Origin: Hetaerina americana
Taxonomy: Eukaryota > Arthropoda > Insecta > Odonata > Calopterygidae
Reading direction: 5' to 3'
Assembly: GCA_022747635.1 (NCBI GenBank)
Contig: JAKTNV010000004.1
Span: 19,406,969-19,470,968 of the forward strand
Length of the DNA stretch: 64,000 bases
The first letter of the stretch is position 1; every line of letters starts with the position of its first letter. Below, piece after piece: positions 1 through 12,371 of the stretch. The notes under the pieces are model-generated. The model saw nothing but the letters and a program-made list of their open reading frames with translations, ran no database searches and was not told where the DNA came from. The translations under genes were made by a program, and so were the position numbers.

Positions 1-640
1 CTGCTCAGAAAGACGTTGACGGACATATTTCATTGTACAAATATAAAATATATGCTTGATATAATCTTACTGAAAAGATTTGTGAAGTCTTTCGTTTGTA
101 GCCGTAAGTGAGCTTGGGCTATAATCAAGAGAATAAGCGTAATTTGAAGACCGGAGACAATGGATAAAAAAGGTGGATGAATAGGAAGATCGATAGGAAC
201 TGGTTTACTTTGGTAATAATTTTTAGGGACCGTTCGAAATATACCTGCACACGGTAGACTACCGGTAGTAGAGCAATGTAAGTGCTAGGTAAAGAAGAAA
301 AAAGTTTTGACTAATACGTACTAATTGAAATTAATCCAAATACGATGCTTATTTGGCGTCACAAACTGGTCAATATAAAGTTTAAAGTACAAGATGCTAT
401 TCCCTGCCTTGGACCGTGGCATATTCGAAATTGTTCTAGAAAATAAGCGAGGCTTGGGCAAGATAGCGTTGAACAGCTTTGCGAGTGCTGGGAACGACTG
501 CATACCACAAGTTTTTGCAAATCACCGTTTTACATAACGAATTAAGGGACGAAAATAGTCTTTTCAGCTTCGCACATTTTTTTACGAGAATTACACTTAC
601 GAATCACACCTTTTGCCTAGCTAGGAAACATTTATAAAGA
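1..640. other. AT-rich sequence, no gene seen
   Basis: Mixed AT-rich DNA. The only frame of note is a 60-codon one on the minus strand (321-503), with no recognisable family resemblance and no supporting signals. I see nothing else. Confidence 0.5.
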
Positions 641-1190
641 AAGAATGAAAAGCCCCGCCACCACGTTTGATTCGGAGGAGATTTCCATTCCGAGCATCAG
701 ATGTGGGGAAGTCTGCAATGGCGCCGAATCCTGCAAGTGCGTCGTTAGGCGACAGGTGGGCAGTGGAATCCCTCGACTATGTTCGCCTCGCTATTGTATT
801 CCTTTATGGTCTCTCCTATTCCTTCTCTTCCAAATTGCCCCGATACGGCCGCGGCGCGCCGCACGGGAATATTACCCTGCGCCTTCCCGGCCAGCCTCTT
901 TCGCTCCTTCGGTGACCACTTCCGATGGTAGTCGTCGGGCGTTCAGTGGGTGGCACTCCTGAGCTTTCGTCGTTCCTCCGAAGTTTTTCCCTCCTCTGCT
1001 CTTGCTCCCTCATTCCTCTGCCACCCTTTCTCACGCACTCGATCGAATGGCAAATTCACCCAATTTGTCCGATTAAGGAACACCTACCCACGCGTCCATG
1101 TACTGCTGGCGGCCGTCTTTCTCCAGTCAGGCGTTCAGTCCCAAGCAAACGGTGCAATTGAATTGTTTTTCTTTAGTGGTAGATGATGCC
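641..1190. other. GC-rich, CpG-containing segment, unassigned
   Basis: This segment is visibly richer in G, C and CG dinucleotides than its surroundings, especially at 700-930. It carries several overlapping plus-strand frames of 78 to 105 codons, none of which resembles a known family. Overlapping frames in all phases are expected by chance in stop-poor GC-rich DNA. It could be a promoter or 5' UTR island or a non-coding exon of a host gene. No TATA box or splice structure could be fixed with confidence. Confidence 0.35.
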
Positions 1191-2550
1191 TAGTCGGTCA
1201 TTGGATTATTTTAGACCTATTTGACTCGAGTAAAATGGATGATGTCAATCTATGTCCATCTGGACTGGTCTTGGGCATTCCAATCCAGAGAGCTACGGAA
1301 AGTGTAATTTTCATCTTCCTTGAAAATGGTCTCGCTTCATGACAGGATTTCGAACGGCTGTCTTGCGCTTAATTGTGTCGTGATGTGAGGACGTTCGACT
1401 ACCATTGAATTTTTGTAAAAATATCTGTCATCTACAACAGTAAATTATAATTAAATATTGAAATGCAATAAATCCAATCAGATAAAGTTTTTATTCGATG
1501 TATATTTCGAATCATCTCATGAAGTTCGATTGAAGATGCTTATTTGCTATAGCAGTTCCAAACAGAGGTAGATAATTTCAATTACATTAAGTTTTTTCTA
1601 ATCATTGCATAACTTCTTGAGTGTGAAGTGCTGACCTGCTTCTGTCAACTTGTTTTTCTCACTATAATTCGAATTAAATGCATAGCATAAATTATTTATG
1701 AATCGGTTTTTGAATTTAGCTTCAAATTTAATCGAAAAAAAACAATCATAGTTTAAGAGGAAAGGATGACGTTGTGTATCGCCGTAACATTTTAATCCCT
1801 TTCTAATTAACTTTTTGTAAAAATTTTTAAAGATCATCATTTTATATTTAAATTAAACACACAATTATAAATTATTTACTTATTAAACAACGTGAACCAA
1901 CGTATACCGGTCTTCAGATGCAGAACGAGTTTTTCCTTTGCAATGGGTAAACTTCATTATTCGCTTTCGGAAGAAGAATCTTGTGGTGTTGATACGGACC
2001 CAGAAAGTTACGCCACGTAATTAAAGGCAGTAAGTGAAAATGGGAAACTCGGGAATGCATTGGCATTTTCAATCTCTGTGAGCCTAACTTCGTGTTTGGC
2101 GAACTGAAATTGACGTTATAGTGGGAGTCAAGTCATGACATTACATTTTCACGCATAAAAATGTGGATGCACTATTCCACACGTTCATTTGGGAGATAGC
2201 GTTACTCAGCCTCTGCGTATTAATGGTGTTTCCCTGCTCTCAGCCAATTAGCCTATGGGACGATTTCTACGTTTTTACGCGAATGTTAATTTGAATAAAG
2301 CGGAGGCTGGGCAGAGCATATGTTCTTCCCTGAGGTGTTCAGAATTATCACGTTTTCGCTGTGTTCCATCTTCTTCAGCCTTGATGGACGTAGTGTCTAC
2401 GCACCGTAGTGCGTGTGTACATCTCGTTGTCCCGGCAGCTGAAAGTCTTGCTTGCTCTACGTCCTTATTTTTGGGAGCGAGAGAAAACGGTAAACAAAAA
2501 CGGAGGAGCCTCGAGAAGATGAGGATGATGATATGAGGGGGGTCGCATGG
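1191..2550. other. AT-rich sequence, no gene seen
   Basis: No recognisable element. A minus-strand frame at 1598-1840 is Lys/Asn/Phe-rich, as expected of chance translation of AT-rich DNA. A minus-strand frame at 2275-2712 runs into the adjacent possible LINE fragment and has no recognisable domain. Confidence 0.5.
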
Positions 2551-2554
2551 ATGG

Positions 2555-2800
2555 GAAAATGTGCTTGCGTGTGTGGTTGTGGGGAAGGAGGATAGAGGAA
2601 TCCATTTGATACGGATGGAGGCAAATGGGTTGGGAGGAACCCGAGGGAGGATTATGTGTGGGAGGGATGGCACGAGAGAACTGGGAGGGAGAGGTAGTGG
2701 AAGTGAAGTCATGGTTGTGTTGAGATTGGGAGTGAGAGATGTTTTAGGAATGAATGGAGGAATGCGAGAGAGTATAAATAAGAGGTGAGGAACGGAAGGT
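2555..2800 (+). mobile_element. Possible degraded LINE 3' end
   Basis: The run around 2565-2590 reads approximately VWLWGRRIEE. This resembles the MWLWRRMEK-type segment that follows the reverse transcriptase in the LINE family seen elsewhere in this window; compare the plus strand at about 37035-37065. The purine-rich character down to 2800 also matches LINE 3' ends such as 37060-37320. Stops and frame changes break every frame. The resemblance is suggestive only, and a chance purine-rich tract is a real alternative. Confidence 0.3.
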
Positions 2801-4229
2801 AGTTAAGAAAATGATGGATTGATGCTGTGTGTGCCCTAGGGAGAGGTCGTTGGCGCTCTTACCGGTAGCATGCTAAAGTTCATGCCCCGGTTTTTAACGC
2901 CCGTTGAAGTGAGTGCGCTAACAGATGCGAAGCAAGAGAAGCCGACGCATGCCCTCATAGAGCAAAAGTAGGGTGCAGGTACCTAATTGTAGAAGTAGGT
3001 TTTTGCTGTAGCTTCCATCATCTTGTCCCGTTTCTTCAGTGCTTGATGAAATTATCTGTCAACATTTCGCATTAATCTATTAATGCTCCACGTTGCCATT
3101 AAAATAGAATTTAAAAATCTTTTTTAAGTATTTTTCCGTTTGAAAAATTGTTGGTGAACGTATTGCATGGACTGTATCGTATGACGTATTCAATTTTTTT
3201 TCATTAGAATTATGCACCTTAAAAAGTTATGATCGTCGTATATTATCTGGCTTAGATTTGGATTGCGGTGATCGCGGAGGGATGATGTCATGTTACATGT
3301 GGATGGTTTCTGTTAGGACGGCTTTTCGGCCTTCCATTAAACATATCGCAGTTTTGATCCTCACGTTGAACCCCAATCTCCCCTTTTCCCTGTCATGAAA
3401 CCAATTATTAATATCTCTTCCTTGGAATTTTAATTAATAAAACTTAGATTTTACGGTTGCCATCAATTTTCCACCTAATAAAGCATTTATTTCGAAGAAG
3501 GGGAGGATAGGATTAGCTGTCGAAGAAATTTCGTCGCCGGAGTGGGCGTCTGCCAAAGTCTGTTGGTCGGTGAAATGGCAGGCGATCAGATTCTAAAGGA
3601 ACCAGGATGAACCCATTAATGTTGTAAATTTAGGTTTCGTGTGTTTTAGCGAATATTTGCATTATCTAGTCCTGGGGCAACATACGGCATCCATCTACGG
3701 GGGACAATCGGAACCTGCGAACGAAGGATTGCCATGCTGGCACGGCACCAACCTATCTCGGCTGCCTCGTCAATAATGGGCGGCACCATGAGTTTGAAGG
3801 CGGCGGTTTTTTGTCGTTCTGGAGTCTTGGATTTGTTCGGTGTGGCGCAGCTTTCATTATATTATTCCTGTCCCTTAAAAGTTCCGTAGGTTTCATATCA
3901 GAGAGAGGGAGAGTTCCGTTAGCATTCATCCCGCCCTCCTTTCCCTAATCCTTAATCTCCTGCCACTCTCCGCGTTTATTCTCTCCGCCCTCCCAAATTG
4001 TGAACACGCGGTGGCGCGGGTGGCCGCCGAGTGGTCGGAATCCTATGTCTTCGCTCTCCTGCCCACCTCTCGCCGTCCCCTTATCGCATTCATTTTCGTT
4101 TCTTCCCCATAGTTTTCTCTGAACCACAGCTTTCCGTGGACCGTTCTTTTCCAGAGATTTCATAATATTATTTTTTAAATATTTTTTCCTGAAAGTAGTA
4201 CAGCAAGAATTGAAGCTTTGAAGTTGTTT
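2801..4229. other. No gene seen; one GC-richer patch
   Basis: Nothing recognisable. A GC-richer patch at about 3950-4160 carries a 72-codon minus-strand frame rich in charged residues, without similarity to any family I know. A short GC-rich patch at 3700-3810 is also unexplained. Confidence 0.45.
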
Positions 4230-4445
4230 GTATGGACAAAATGAGATGGAGAGAGAGAGAGGACGGACGTCAAATGGTAAAACTTTAGATAGGGTGTTTG
4301 GGGAAGATGGAAAAATCTTAGAGAAAATTCTGGGAAAATATTGAAAGAGATAGCGAGATGCTCAAGGATGCAGGAGAGGAATCTGAGTAAAGAGGGAGGA
4401 AAGGTATTGCCGCTTTCGATGGTATAGGGAGGGTAGAACACACGT
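4230..4445 (+). mobile_element. Degraded LINE, C-terminal tail fragment
   Basis: Reading the plus strand with frame changes gives WRERERTD near 4245-4275. Further on (about 4315-4445) it gives FWENIERDSEMLKDAGEE followed by RGRKGIAAFDGI. These correspond to the segments WIGHILR..LL..IEGRMLGKR and GRKRI..LDGI that close the C-terminus of the non-LTR elements found elsewhere in this window. The reading frame has several stops. This is a 5'-truncated, dead copy; truncation at the 5' end is typical of LINE insertion. Confidence 0.5.
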
Positions 4446-4654
4446 ATTAGAATCTGAGATAGAGGTTAGTCTAAGTTGAAGATGTTTACGTTTTAGAAAC
4501 TCACTGAAGTGCGCTTTAAAGTTCATTAATTTACGGGGAACATCCAAAATTCAAGAGGTGGATTGTATGTAAAGCGAAATTGGATTATTTCTCTCTCTTG
4601 TGTTGCATACGGTTCCCAGTATTCTGAAACTCGGAAAATATTACCGCTTTGGTT

Positions 4655-4757
4655 TAGCTGAAGGTGTCTTGTGGCGTCATAGAGATTTGAGCCTGGGACT
4701 CCCAGGTTAGCAGCCGAACTCGCTACCCACTGGACTGCCATGCCGCCACAGGCCAAC
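4655..4757 (-). mobile_element. tRNA-derived SINE head
   Basis: On the minus strand, TGGCGGCATGGCAGTCCAGT is followed by GGGTAGCGAGTTCGGCTGC, which resembles a tRNA D-arm and anticodon-arm order. Then comes GGCTCAAATC, close to the RNA polymerase III B box (GGTTCAAATCC). The spacing suits a tRNA-like promoter, but the acceptor stem does not close, so it is not a functional tRNA gene. It is most simply the 5' head of a SINE. I did not find a second copy of this exact head in the window. Confidence 0.5.
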
Positions 4758-4789
4758 TATAGTAAAAAAAAGTCTTAATATTTAAATTT

Positions 4790-5326
4790 CTACAAGCTCC
4801 CGGGAGGGATCATTGGGTTTTGGGGAGGGTGAGGCGGAGAGCGGATCGGAAGTCTGGGGGACAGCGGCGACGGGGGAGTTGATAAGGGGGGCCAGGGTCT
4901 TTTAATCTGATGCGGGTAGCAGCGGTGGGGTCGTCGTTCTCCCCTTCGTGTTCTAGGGGAGGGGGCAGGCTTCTGGGGAGGGCCAGACAGGGATTTTCCG
5001 GGATGTTGTTTTCGAGGGGTGCCTTGTGTGTCTCCGTGACGGGAGAGTGGGGATTTATTAAAGTTTGTTTGTGCGCGCGGGTGGAGTGGGGAAAGTCCCT
5101 CTTCTTGTGGCACTGATCCCGGGCGTGTGCAGTAGTGGCAGTGGAGGGAGCCCCAGTGCTTATAATCCTCAAGAACGTACTTTGTGTTCGCTTGAATTTC
5201 TAGATGGCTTTGCCAGTGGTCTTGCTCGTGGGAGTTGAGATATATTGCGTTCTTAGTGCGGTGGCAGCAGTGACCGTCGTAATTTCTGATGCGGAATTGA
5301 TAAAATTCTCTTATTCCTAAATTCAT
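4790..5326 (-). CDS. Unrecognised 178-codon open frame in a G-rich stretch
   Basis: An uninterrupted minus-strand frame of 178 codons. The first half (about residues 1-75) is ordinary in composition, with several His and Cys residues including a CHYC pair near residue 64. The second half is very rich in Pro, Arg and Ser, because the plus strand at 4800-5100 is G-rich. A second minus-strand frame (4810-5172) and a plus-strand frame (4910-5116) overlap it, which is typical of stop-poor GC-skewed DNA. I do not recognise the protein. It could be a decayed retroelement ORF1, a host exon or chance. The SINE head immediately downstream favours repeat-derived DNA. Confidence 0.2.
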   Translation of the reverse strand: MNLGIREFYQFRIRNYDGHCCHRTKNAIYLNSHEQDHWQSHLEIQANTKYVLEDYKHWGSLHCHYCTRPGSVPQEEGLSPLHPRAQTNFNKSPLSRHGDTQGTPRKQHPGKSLSGPPQKPAPSPRTRRGERRPHRCYPHQIKRPWPPLSTPPSPLSPRLPIRSPPHPPQNPMIPPGSL

Positions 5327-8265
5327 TTATCGTATCCACTTGGTCGACCTGAGGTGTTTTTGAGTCGGGAAACCTTCGAGTCTCGTGGGCATAATTCATT
5401 TAGCATTAGCGGAGTTGTCGTCGTGGGGTAATTCGCTCTAACGAGCCACGAATTTTTCTTCTTATAAAAGAGGTGGGTACCGTCAAAGGAGTTCAGCTGA
5501 TTGTTACTCCTACGATACGCAATCATGTATGAAAATCGAATCCCGGCGCCCGAAAAAAATTAACTTGATTAGCTGTAATTTGATGAATTAGGTATGTATA
5601 GTTACGTTACGTATACGTGAATGTAGGCGCACGAGTGGATTTGCCTATGTTCTAACATATAGTTAAATGAATGCTTAAACTAATATTTCTACTTGTATAG
5701 CTGGTGCCCTTACACCCCCGCCACACACCCTTGCGTAAATATGTAAGGCATTGTGCATATGTAGATGTGATTTTCGAGGTAACTTGTAAATCTGGAAATC
5801 CGTAAGCTTAATAGAATGAGAGCTATTTGCACACAATCTTCTGAATATGCAAATACTCGTAGAATACGATATTGAAATTTGTTTTAATGGAAAACGCTTG
5901 TTTCGTTCATTTACGCATTTTTGATTAGAACAAAGGCACAACATCGACTTAATCTTCTAATCAATGCCCTTTTATTAATTCTATTCCCTTTCTATATATA
6001 TATTCTAAGCCCTTCTATTCAGTAAGCTTGATCTGATAGTTTTGTTTTAAATATACTGTGAACTAATCTATTCTGTCAAACTTCTCGATGATAACAATAT
6101 TAGGGGAACGCATTTTGAAATAGTTTGTGTAGTGATTATTGCCAGTGCTCGGAATATTGTATCATAGGAAATATTGGTTCGACAGAGAGGATTTAATTCA
6201 AGTAGAGAATTAAAATGTTTTTTACGATAATAATGACCTTCATTGAGGCCGCTTTCGAGTTTTAGAGCCCATAGGTCCATAGCGTGTAAATTATACTCCC
6301 AGTAACCCATATCGAAAGAGCAGACGTTCTGTATGGTTTTTAGACTCATCACATGGCGATGGTTTTTTTAATCCAGATCGTTCAGGCTGCAACCCTCCAT
6401 ATTTTCCCACGCATGGATCAGCCTAATGTGAAGAAAGATCATTTTGTCATCCCACGTTCAAATATTGCGACATTGAAAAGTGGTGAGACATGTTCATCTG
6501 TTATTGCGCTTAGTGAGAGACTAGGTATTTTACATGAACGCCATCGAGTTGGCTTTTTTCATTGATTTAAATTCGAGTGTTTTTCATGCATTAAAAACAC
6601 AGTAAGGCTGATAATTTTGTATTGCACATTTTTCTCGTCATCGGAGCTTATTTAATTCATGTTCTTAATAATTGTCTCCCATTACTATGAAGCGTCAATA
6701 CTTCTCTGTAAAATAATTTTGATATATTTCCGTAATATAAGATTTATATACCATTATTTCATTTGATTTTGCAAATATTCTGCAAGGATTTGCTCTATTT
6801 AAATTCTTCCAGGTCAAAAAAATCCTTTAATCCATTGAATTCAAAGTTTTTTCAGTTGATTGCTCATTTTGATAAACCTAATGGTTCAACGTTTAGGCTA
6901 AGGCAGTAAGAGAGTGAAATAAGAGTTTTACTCTTATTTTGTCTCTAATACCAATCGCTAACGCATGCGTTAAATATAATATTTTTTATTTGGCCCGTCT
7001 TAATTGTTAAATTCTATCCAGTTCTCTGAACTCGGCGAGAACCGATTCTTCTTCGCAATTTAATCGTGTTATTTCTAGCTGCATCGAAGAATGACATTAA
7101 ACAAGCGTCTGCTGGAATGTGCGTTTTGAAAAGTGGTGCACGGGGAACCGGTGTGTGGTTGTCGAGGCAGGAAGTGCCGTTCGAATTAGCATTCCCTTTA
7201 GTAGGTCACGGAGCGAGCAAGCGAGCTTTATCAAGTTAACTGCTGCCATTAGCAGCAGTCGAAGCAGCAGCGACGGCATCGGAATCACCTCCCGCACCCC
7301 TCCAGACTCCCCAGCATCGATCGGATACCAGCCGTGGTCCCCGAAAAAACACTGCACTCTTCCCTAAAACTCCCTAATGGAAACGATTCGTCCGTGAAGT
7401 CCTCTCTCTTGCCCTCGATAAAGGCACTCGCAATGATCAGTCGCCACATGCGATTAATCTTACTCCGTTTCCAAGCGCAGGATTCGATGAATCCTCCAGC
7501 TCATCTTTCTACGAGTGGGCTCGTTCCGTTTAGTTCTCACTCTTTTTTGGGGAATGACTAGAAATTAGCGGCAATGGCCATCGTTAATACTTACTCTTAA
7601 CCTATCTCATATTTTGTTCCGCCTTCCAGTCCAGTATTAAGTGTAATGGTTAAATATTGCGTGGCACAATCGTTAGTGATAATTTGACGTTTAGCATTAT
7701 TAGTCTTAATTCTGTTTTTGGTTTCATTTATGCGTGGGGTCAAATGTTATTTTTTTTAAATGTTTTTCACAAGTTTCTGTTCTGGGATATCATTTGTCAT
7801 GTGGCAGTGCCTATTCTCTGAGTGGTTATTGTCTGCTGTTAGTCTGAATTATATACTTCGTAGGCCTTCCTCGAAAATCCTACCATCCATGGATATTAAA
7901 GCAGTAATATACGCTGTTAGTTTTCTAAGGGCAAATATATTTCTGGAACTTCTAAAATTTATAAGGTTACATTTGCGACGGGCACACATTTTGGCTAAGT
8001 GAGTTATTATGACCAAAGCTATGCCGGCCGTTTTGCTTTCTATGCCGGTTGAGTATTCTATTTGCGTTCAAAACGGAGCCATAATGCATGTTTATATCTT
8101 ACAAGTTAGGAAAGTGTGATTTGCAGAAAACGAAATTTTTCCTCTTTCAATATTCTTTTCTTCTGTTAAATGAAGACGAACAATCAATTCTTTCGTCAGC
8201 CAAAGGGTTAAAATCATTCTTAATAAGAAAATCAGTGTGATAACTATGTGATGAAAATCAATGTT
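5327..8265. other. No gene seen; small GC-richer patch with AGC repeats
   Basis: Mostly AT-rich. Around 7095-7370 the composition rises in GC, and a short run of AGC/CAG-type triplets occurs at 7235-7275. Overlapping frames of 82-86 codons on both strands there have no recognisable family. A 94-codon minus-strand frame at 6068-6352 and a 70-codon plus-strand frame at 6353-6565 are also unrecognised. Confidence 0.45.
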
Positions 8266-8445
8266 GTCGGGAGAAATCCATTGGAGTCAGGAAAGGCGGA
8301 TGCAGGGCTTTTAATTGGGAATAGAATGCGGAAGACTAGTAGAGGAGAGCACGTAAGAAAAGTGAGGCTGGGGAAGAAAAGGATAAGGCATGTTGGGCGG
8401 AATGAAGGGAGGAAGGAGGCATGCAAAATTGAACAATGATTTCTT
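8266..8445 (+). mobile_element. LINE 3' end fragment
   Basis: The DNA at 8266-8305 aligns almost base for base with the LINE copy at 37134-37173, both including GGGAGAAATCC and GATGCAG/GATGAAG. The stretch 8370-8440 aligns with 51086-51150, reading approximately GRKRIRHVGRNEGRK against GRKGMDMLNGMKGGR. Only the C-terminal tail of the retrotransposon polyprotein is left, with stops. The element is 5'-truncated and non-functional. Confidence 0.6.
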
Positions 8446-11400
8446 GTATGGAGTGTCTGGTTGTCCTGTGAGGCGAAGCTAGAGGCTAGAAATATAGCGG
8501 TACCCATCCTGTGATCATCCCAAATCTGTCTTAAGTAGACTTCCAAATAATAACGATAATAAAATCATCTTTTTTCGCCCATACTTATTCAGCTTTATAG
8601 CCAAGCAATACCCAGCTTTGGCCAAGAACACTGTTTTTTTTTAATTTACGAAGAAGCCTTACTTAGCTTTTGTTCTATTGCCACATTTCATTGCAAAGAT
8701 TTTATTTATCAATTTAATATTTTTGTCTGTCACTGAATATCATTTAATGAGAGTTCAAATGGTTAAGTTTGTTTTGCCAGAAGTTGTCTCAGTGGTCGTA
8801 TTCCTGGGGCAAGGAAACTATGAAAACCATTAACATCGCAGTTTTCCATATTTCCTTACCCTATGTAATCATGGTTTACGTTTGGTCTACAGGTACTTTC
8901 CCAATATGAAGCGTGTTTTTATTAAAATGTGCAAGTATGAAGTTTACTTATGGCAATAGATGGAAAATGAAAACAATAATATGAGTGCTATTCTCGTTGG
9001 GAAATAAAAGTGAAAATTTGACTAGGTTTGTTAACGGACCATGATGTATTTATCATTCAAAAGTATCCTTCGATTTTGCTTCTTCCACAAATATCTTATT
9101 CAAATTAATTTGTATTTTAAAACTGAGTTACCTGAATGTACTACTTGTTCGTTTATTATTAAATAGAAGTTTAGTTGCCACCATCATAAAAATTCATGTT
9201 GAAATTGAGGTTGAAGATGGGCGTCGAATATCCAGCGCTGCAGCAGAACAGATATACTTGGAGGTTCGTCTTCTCTGAAGTTTAATTTCGTTTTTGGAAT
9301 TAGCTCTGACTATCTTATCTTCGCTCTCTCTTCCTCTCTACGGAATGAAAACGGCCATCGCGATTCAGATGTCTTCCGTCTGATACGGAGAAAAAATATT
9401 TCCGCAATGTTGACGTTATGGACATCTTCTTGAGTCTGAACTGTCCCCGTGCTTTTTCCGACTTGGCTTTTATCGAAACTCCGACAGTTCCGCTCCACCT
9501 GGCAAAAGAATTTAATTAGTCCCATACCAGTGAGCCATTCCTTTGGAATTTATCCCAGCATTTGACAGTACTTTCTGGACTGAGAGGGGAACATGCCTTG
9601 CACGTATTGTACCATTGTTAAACATTCGGATTTTCCTCTAGGACCTTCTCCTTAAATGCTCCCCTGTGTCACCCAGATTCTTTGCTTTATTAGGTTGATA
9701 CTGTCTCGTTCAACCAATGACGACTGTTGAATTTTCAGGAAATATATGTAGCCGCCAAAATTATTTTTGCTCGAACTGAATTCTGTCGTCTTGTTTGCGA
9801 TAGATGGCAGTAAATTATGTTTTATGTTATTTATTTGTGTCGTTCAATTTGACGAAACCATCGACTTCTAGCGTAATGGGAAAGTTGCCAGAATGGCTAC
9901 GATGGAAGGAGGATTGTATTTTATTCTCGAACCTAAAATATTTCCGTCTCGTCCTTCATTCAGCATTACGTCTCAAGGTGGGTTCTCTAATATTAGATAT
10001 TTTCCCCTCATGTTACGTAGTGGTGAAAGAAATGTATCGGTTATCTTTTGGAACTCCGCTTTTACCCAAATACTTTTATCTCCTGCCATTTGCAACGGTT
10101 ATTGGAAAAACTGGTCTGGGAATACGTGTCTCCGATTTCTTGATTTGATCCCCGCTTCTGTCAGATTCAGCCGAAGAAAAAGTGAAATTCTTTTCCTGGA
10201 ATTTCTTGGGTTATCATGGTTTATCGCGGGGAAAGATGATTCAGCAATAGAAGCAATAATCTTAGTAGGGAAATCAGTCTATCTCTTTTTCCCTGTCCTG
10301 AAAAGTTTCGATGTCATTTATAGCTTTAAATTTAATTAGTACTAGAACTGCATACTTGAGAGGTTAAATGACATCCAAATATCGGAAGAAAGGTTCTTTT
10401 TAGTATGTGGAGTGAATAATAAACCTTTTTATCCAACGTAAGAGCAATGACCCTCAATAAAATGTGTGCTCTTTCCCCTATTACTGGATGGTACTGAAAC
10501 TTGTATACCAGGATAAGCGTGCTTATCGAATGGCTGTGGTGTTGTGTGGGTGCTTCGAGAAGAGGTAGTCTTTAAATAGGAGAGATAAGGGGAGGAATGA
10601 TTGGATTATGGAAGAATGTTGATTGGCTGCATCGGTGATGAATTAGTTGAATCACCATATTTTTATGAGAGAAGGGATATTGTTTGGGAGGAAGAAAACC
10701 CCTTTTCAATCATATCCTCCAATGGCTTTATCGGGCATTCATTAGACAGTAAATGATTGTGATGTAGAATGGTATGGAAGAAATTATTAAAATGGAGTAA
10801 CTTTCCTTAAATAACGTACAGTAAGGATATTTTTCGATTTTGCCTACCCCAAAGGGTAATGGCGTGAAGGTCATGAGTATATGTTAAACTACTTGAGAGT
10901 CAACCAGGTTTTGGTGTGGGTATTCATAAACTTTGAGACAGTTTCATTCGCAGCACGGAGAAGTTTCAACTTTGAACGATTCCAATTTCTTTAAATCGTT
11001 ATTGATGAAATAAAATTATCACTGCTCGTCGGTTAGTTATGATTCATTAGGGTGAAGAACATGTGACGTCAGAGTGAAATTATTGGAAAAGGGGCATAGC
11101 GAGTGAGTTCCATATGCCCACATGCCACTCGTGGGTCTGCTAATTATTTTCCCACTTCCACATGTTTATAAACCCGAAATTTCATAATACTAGGCAGTGG
11201 AACCCGAAACCTTGGATAAGAGTATAAATTACAAATGGATGGCTAGAAAATCCATCGTAATCAATTCTGTGAACACTTTTCCATTATTCACTGTCCCTTT
11301 TCCATTGGTGCATGCTTCCCTCCCATACTTCTTAGGGTAAAAATGTGGGGCAACGACACAATGTGCAGATCGCTCACACCAGTACATTTTTAACCATAAA

Positions 11401-12171
11401 GAGTTTATTAGACGTACATTCGACTTAATAGATCAATTTTATAGTAATTGGGATTGACTCACAATTGGTAACCATGTATTTGAGTCGACTTTTTTGATGT
11501 TTTCGTGATGCCAGTCGTACTATTTGTAAATAACGCTGGAAGAGTGCTTCGACGCTTACCATCATTTCGATGCTTCCACTCTGATGAATTAATAAAATAG
11601 TGTTGTGTCGGTACATCACCTATTGCACGTGTTTCTAATGCAATTATATCGACTTCTAAGATAAATAATATAGTAAATATAAATAGGAGTGGTACAGCAT
11701 ATTTGTAGTGGCCGTCAAACCGACGAATATCGTTAGTTCCCAATTTTTCTAATCCCAAATATTTATTCTTCTAAGTGTTCGCGTACATGTCTCGCTTGCA
11801 TATATATTCTTAAATTGTGTCTTCTTTGATGCGTCTGCCAACCGTCGACACTCAATGTCAACCTATCAAAATAAATGTTTCTTTTTCTTTATTAGGATGA
11901 AAATATACGCTGATTTATTTTTTTATCTGCCTCAATTTTCAGTTTTGGGAAATTTATTTTGAAATTCTTTTTAATGGGCCAGTGGCTCAAAAAAATAAAT
12001 GAATTAATAATAAACACATATGTTCCGCTCCAAAATGCCCGTACGTCCTTGTACGTGTATGTCCATTTTGAGCTTCCAAGGCAAGGACGGAATACCTCTT
12101 GTGTTTCGGAGGTTCAAGAATTAATACACTTAATATAGCAATAGTGAGTACATTCGAGTGATTGAGTGGAC
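8446..12171. other. Long AT-rich stretch, no recognised gene
   Basis: The longest open stretch lies at 9804-10339, where two overlapping plus-strand frames of 114 and 148 codons occur in different phases. Both are hydrophobic and aromatic-rich and match nothing I recognise. The minus-strand frames at 11425-11758 also look like chance. No element boundaries were found. Confidence 0.45.
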
Positions 12172-12198
12172 TATTATGTGTTACTTTAATGGATATAA

Positions 12199-12255
<57 letters not shown>

Positions 12256-12276
12256 AATACACAGTAACACATAATA
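12172..12276. repeat. TA microsatellite enclosed by a 13-bp inverted repeat
   Basis: A perfect alternating AT run occupies 12211-12251, preceded by ATAAAT units from about 12194. It is flanked by TATTATGTGTTAC (12172-12184) and its exact reverse complement GTAACACATAATA (12264-12276). The whole segment can fold into one long hairpin or cruciform. This could be chance extension of a microsatellite inside an older palindrome, or a remnant of a foldback element. Confidence 0.75.
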
Positions 12277-12316
12277 TAGAAACACAAAAAAAGAGAACAC
12301 TCACACGTATTTTCTT

Positions 12317-12352
12317 GATATTTCGACGGAAACAATCCGTCTTCCTCTGAAG
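12317..12352 (-). ncRNA. Hammerhead-ribozyme-like motif, probably a degenerate retroelement remnant
   Basis: On the minus strand the order is CAGAGGA (12349 to 12343), a stem GACGGA/TCCGTC (12341-12336 with 12330-12325), then GAAA (12324-12321). A hammerhead core is CUGANGA, stem II, GAAA, so this copy differs from the core at one position (A for U). Penelope-like retroelements are known to carry minimal hammerheads with short stems. No clear cleavage triplet or stem III was seen after GAAA, so activity is unlikely. The resemblance may be coincidental. Confidence 0.3.
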
Positions 12353-12369
12353 ATGTAGAAGTAATGAAA

Positions 12370-12371
<2 letters not shown>

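Noticed and set aside
5470..5550. Possible tRNA-like sequence with AATCGAATCCCGG
   Set aside because: The A box is poor and the stems do not pair well; only the B-box-like part fits.
9804..10339. Two overlapping plus-strand frames of 114 and 148 codons
   Set aside because: They overlap in different phases, have no recognisable domain and lie in AT-rich DNA. I do not call a gene from length alone.
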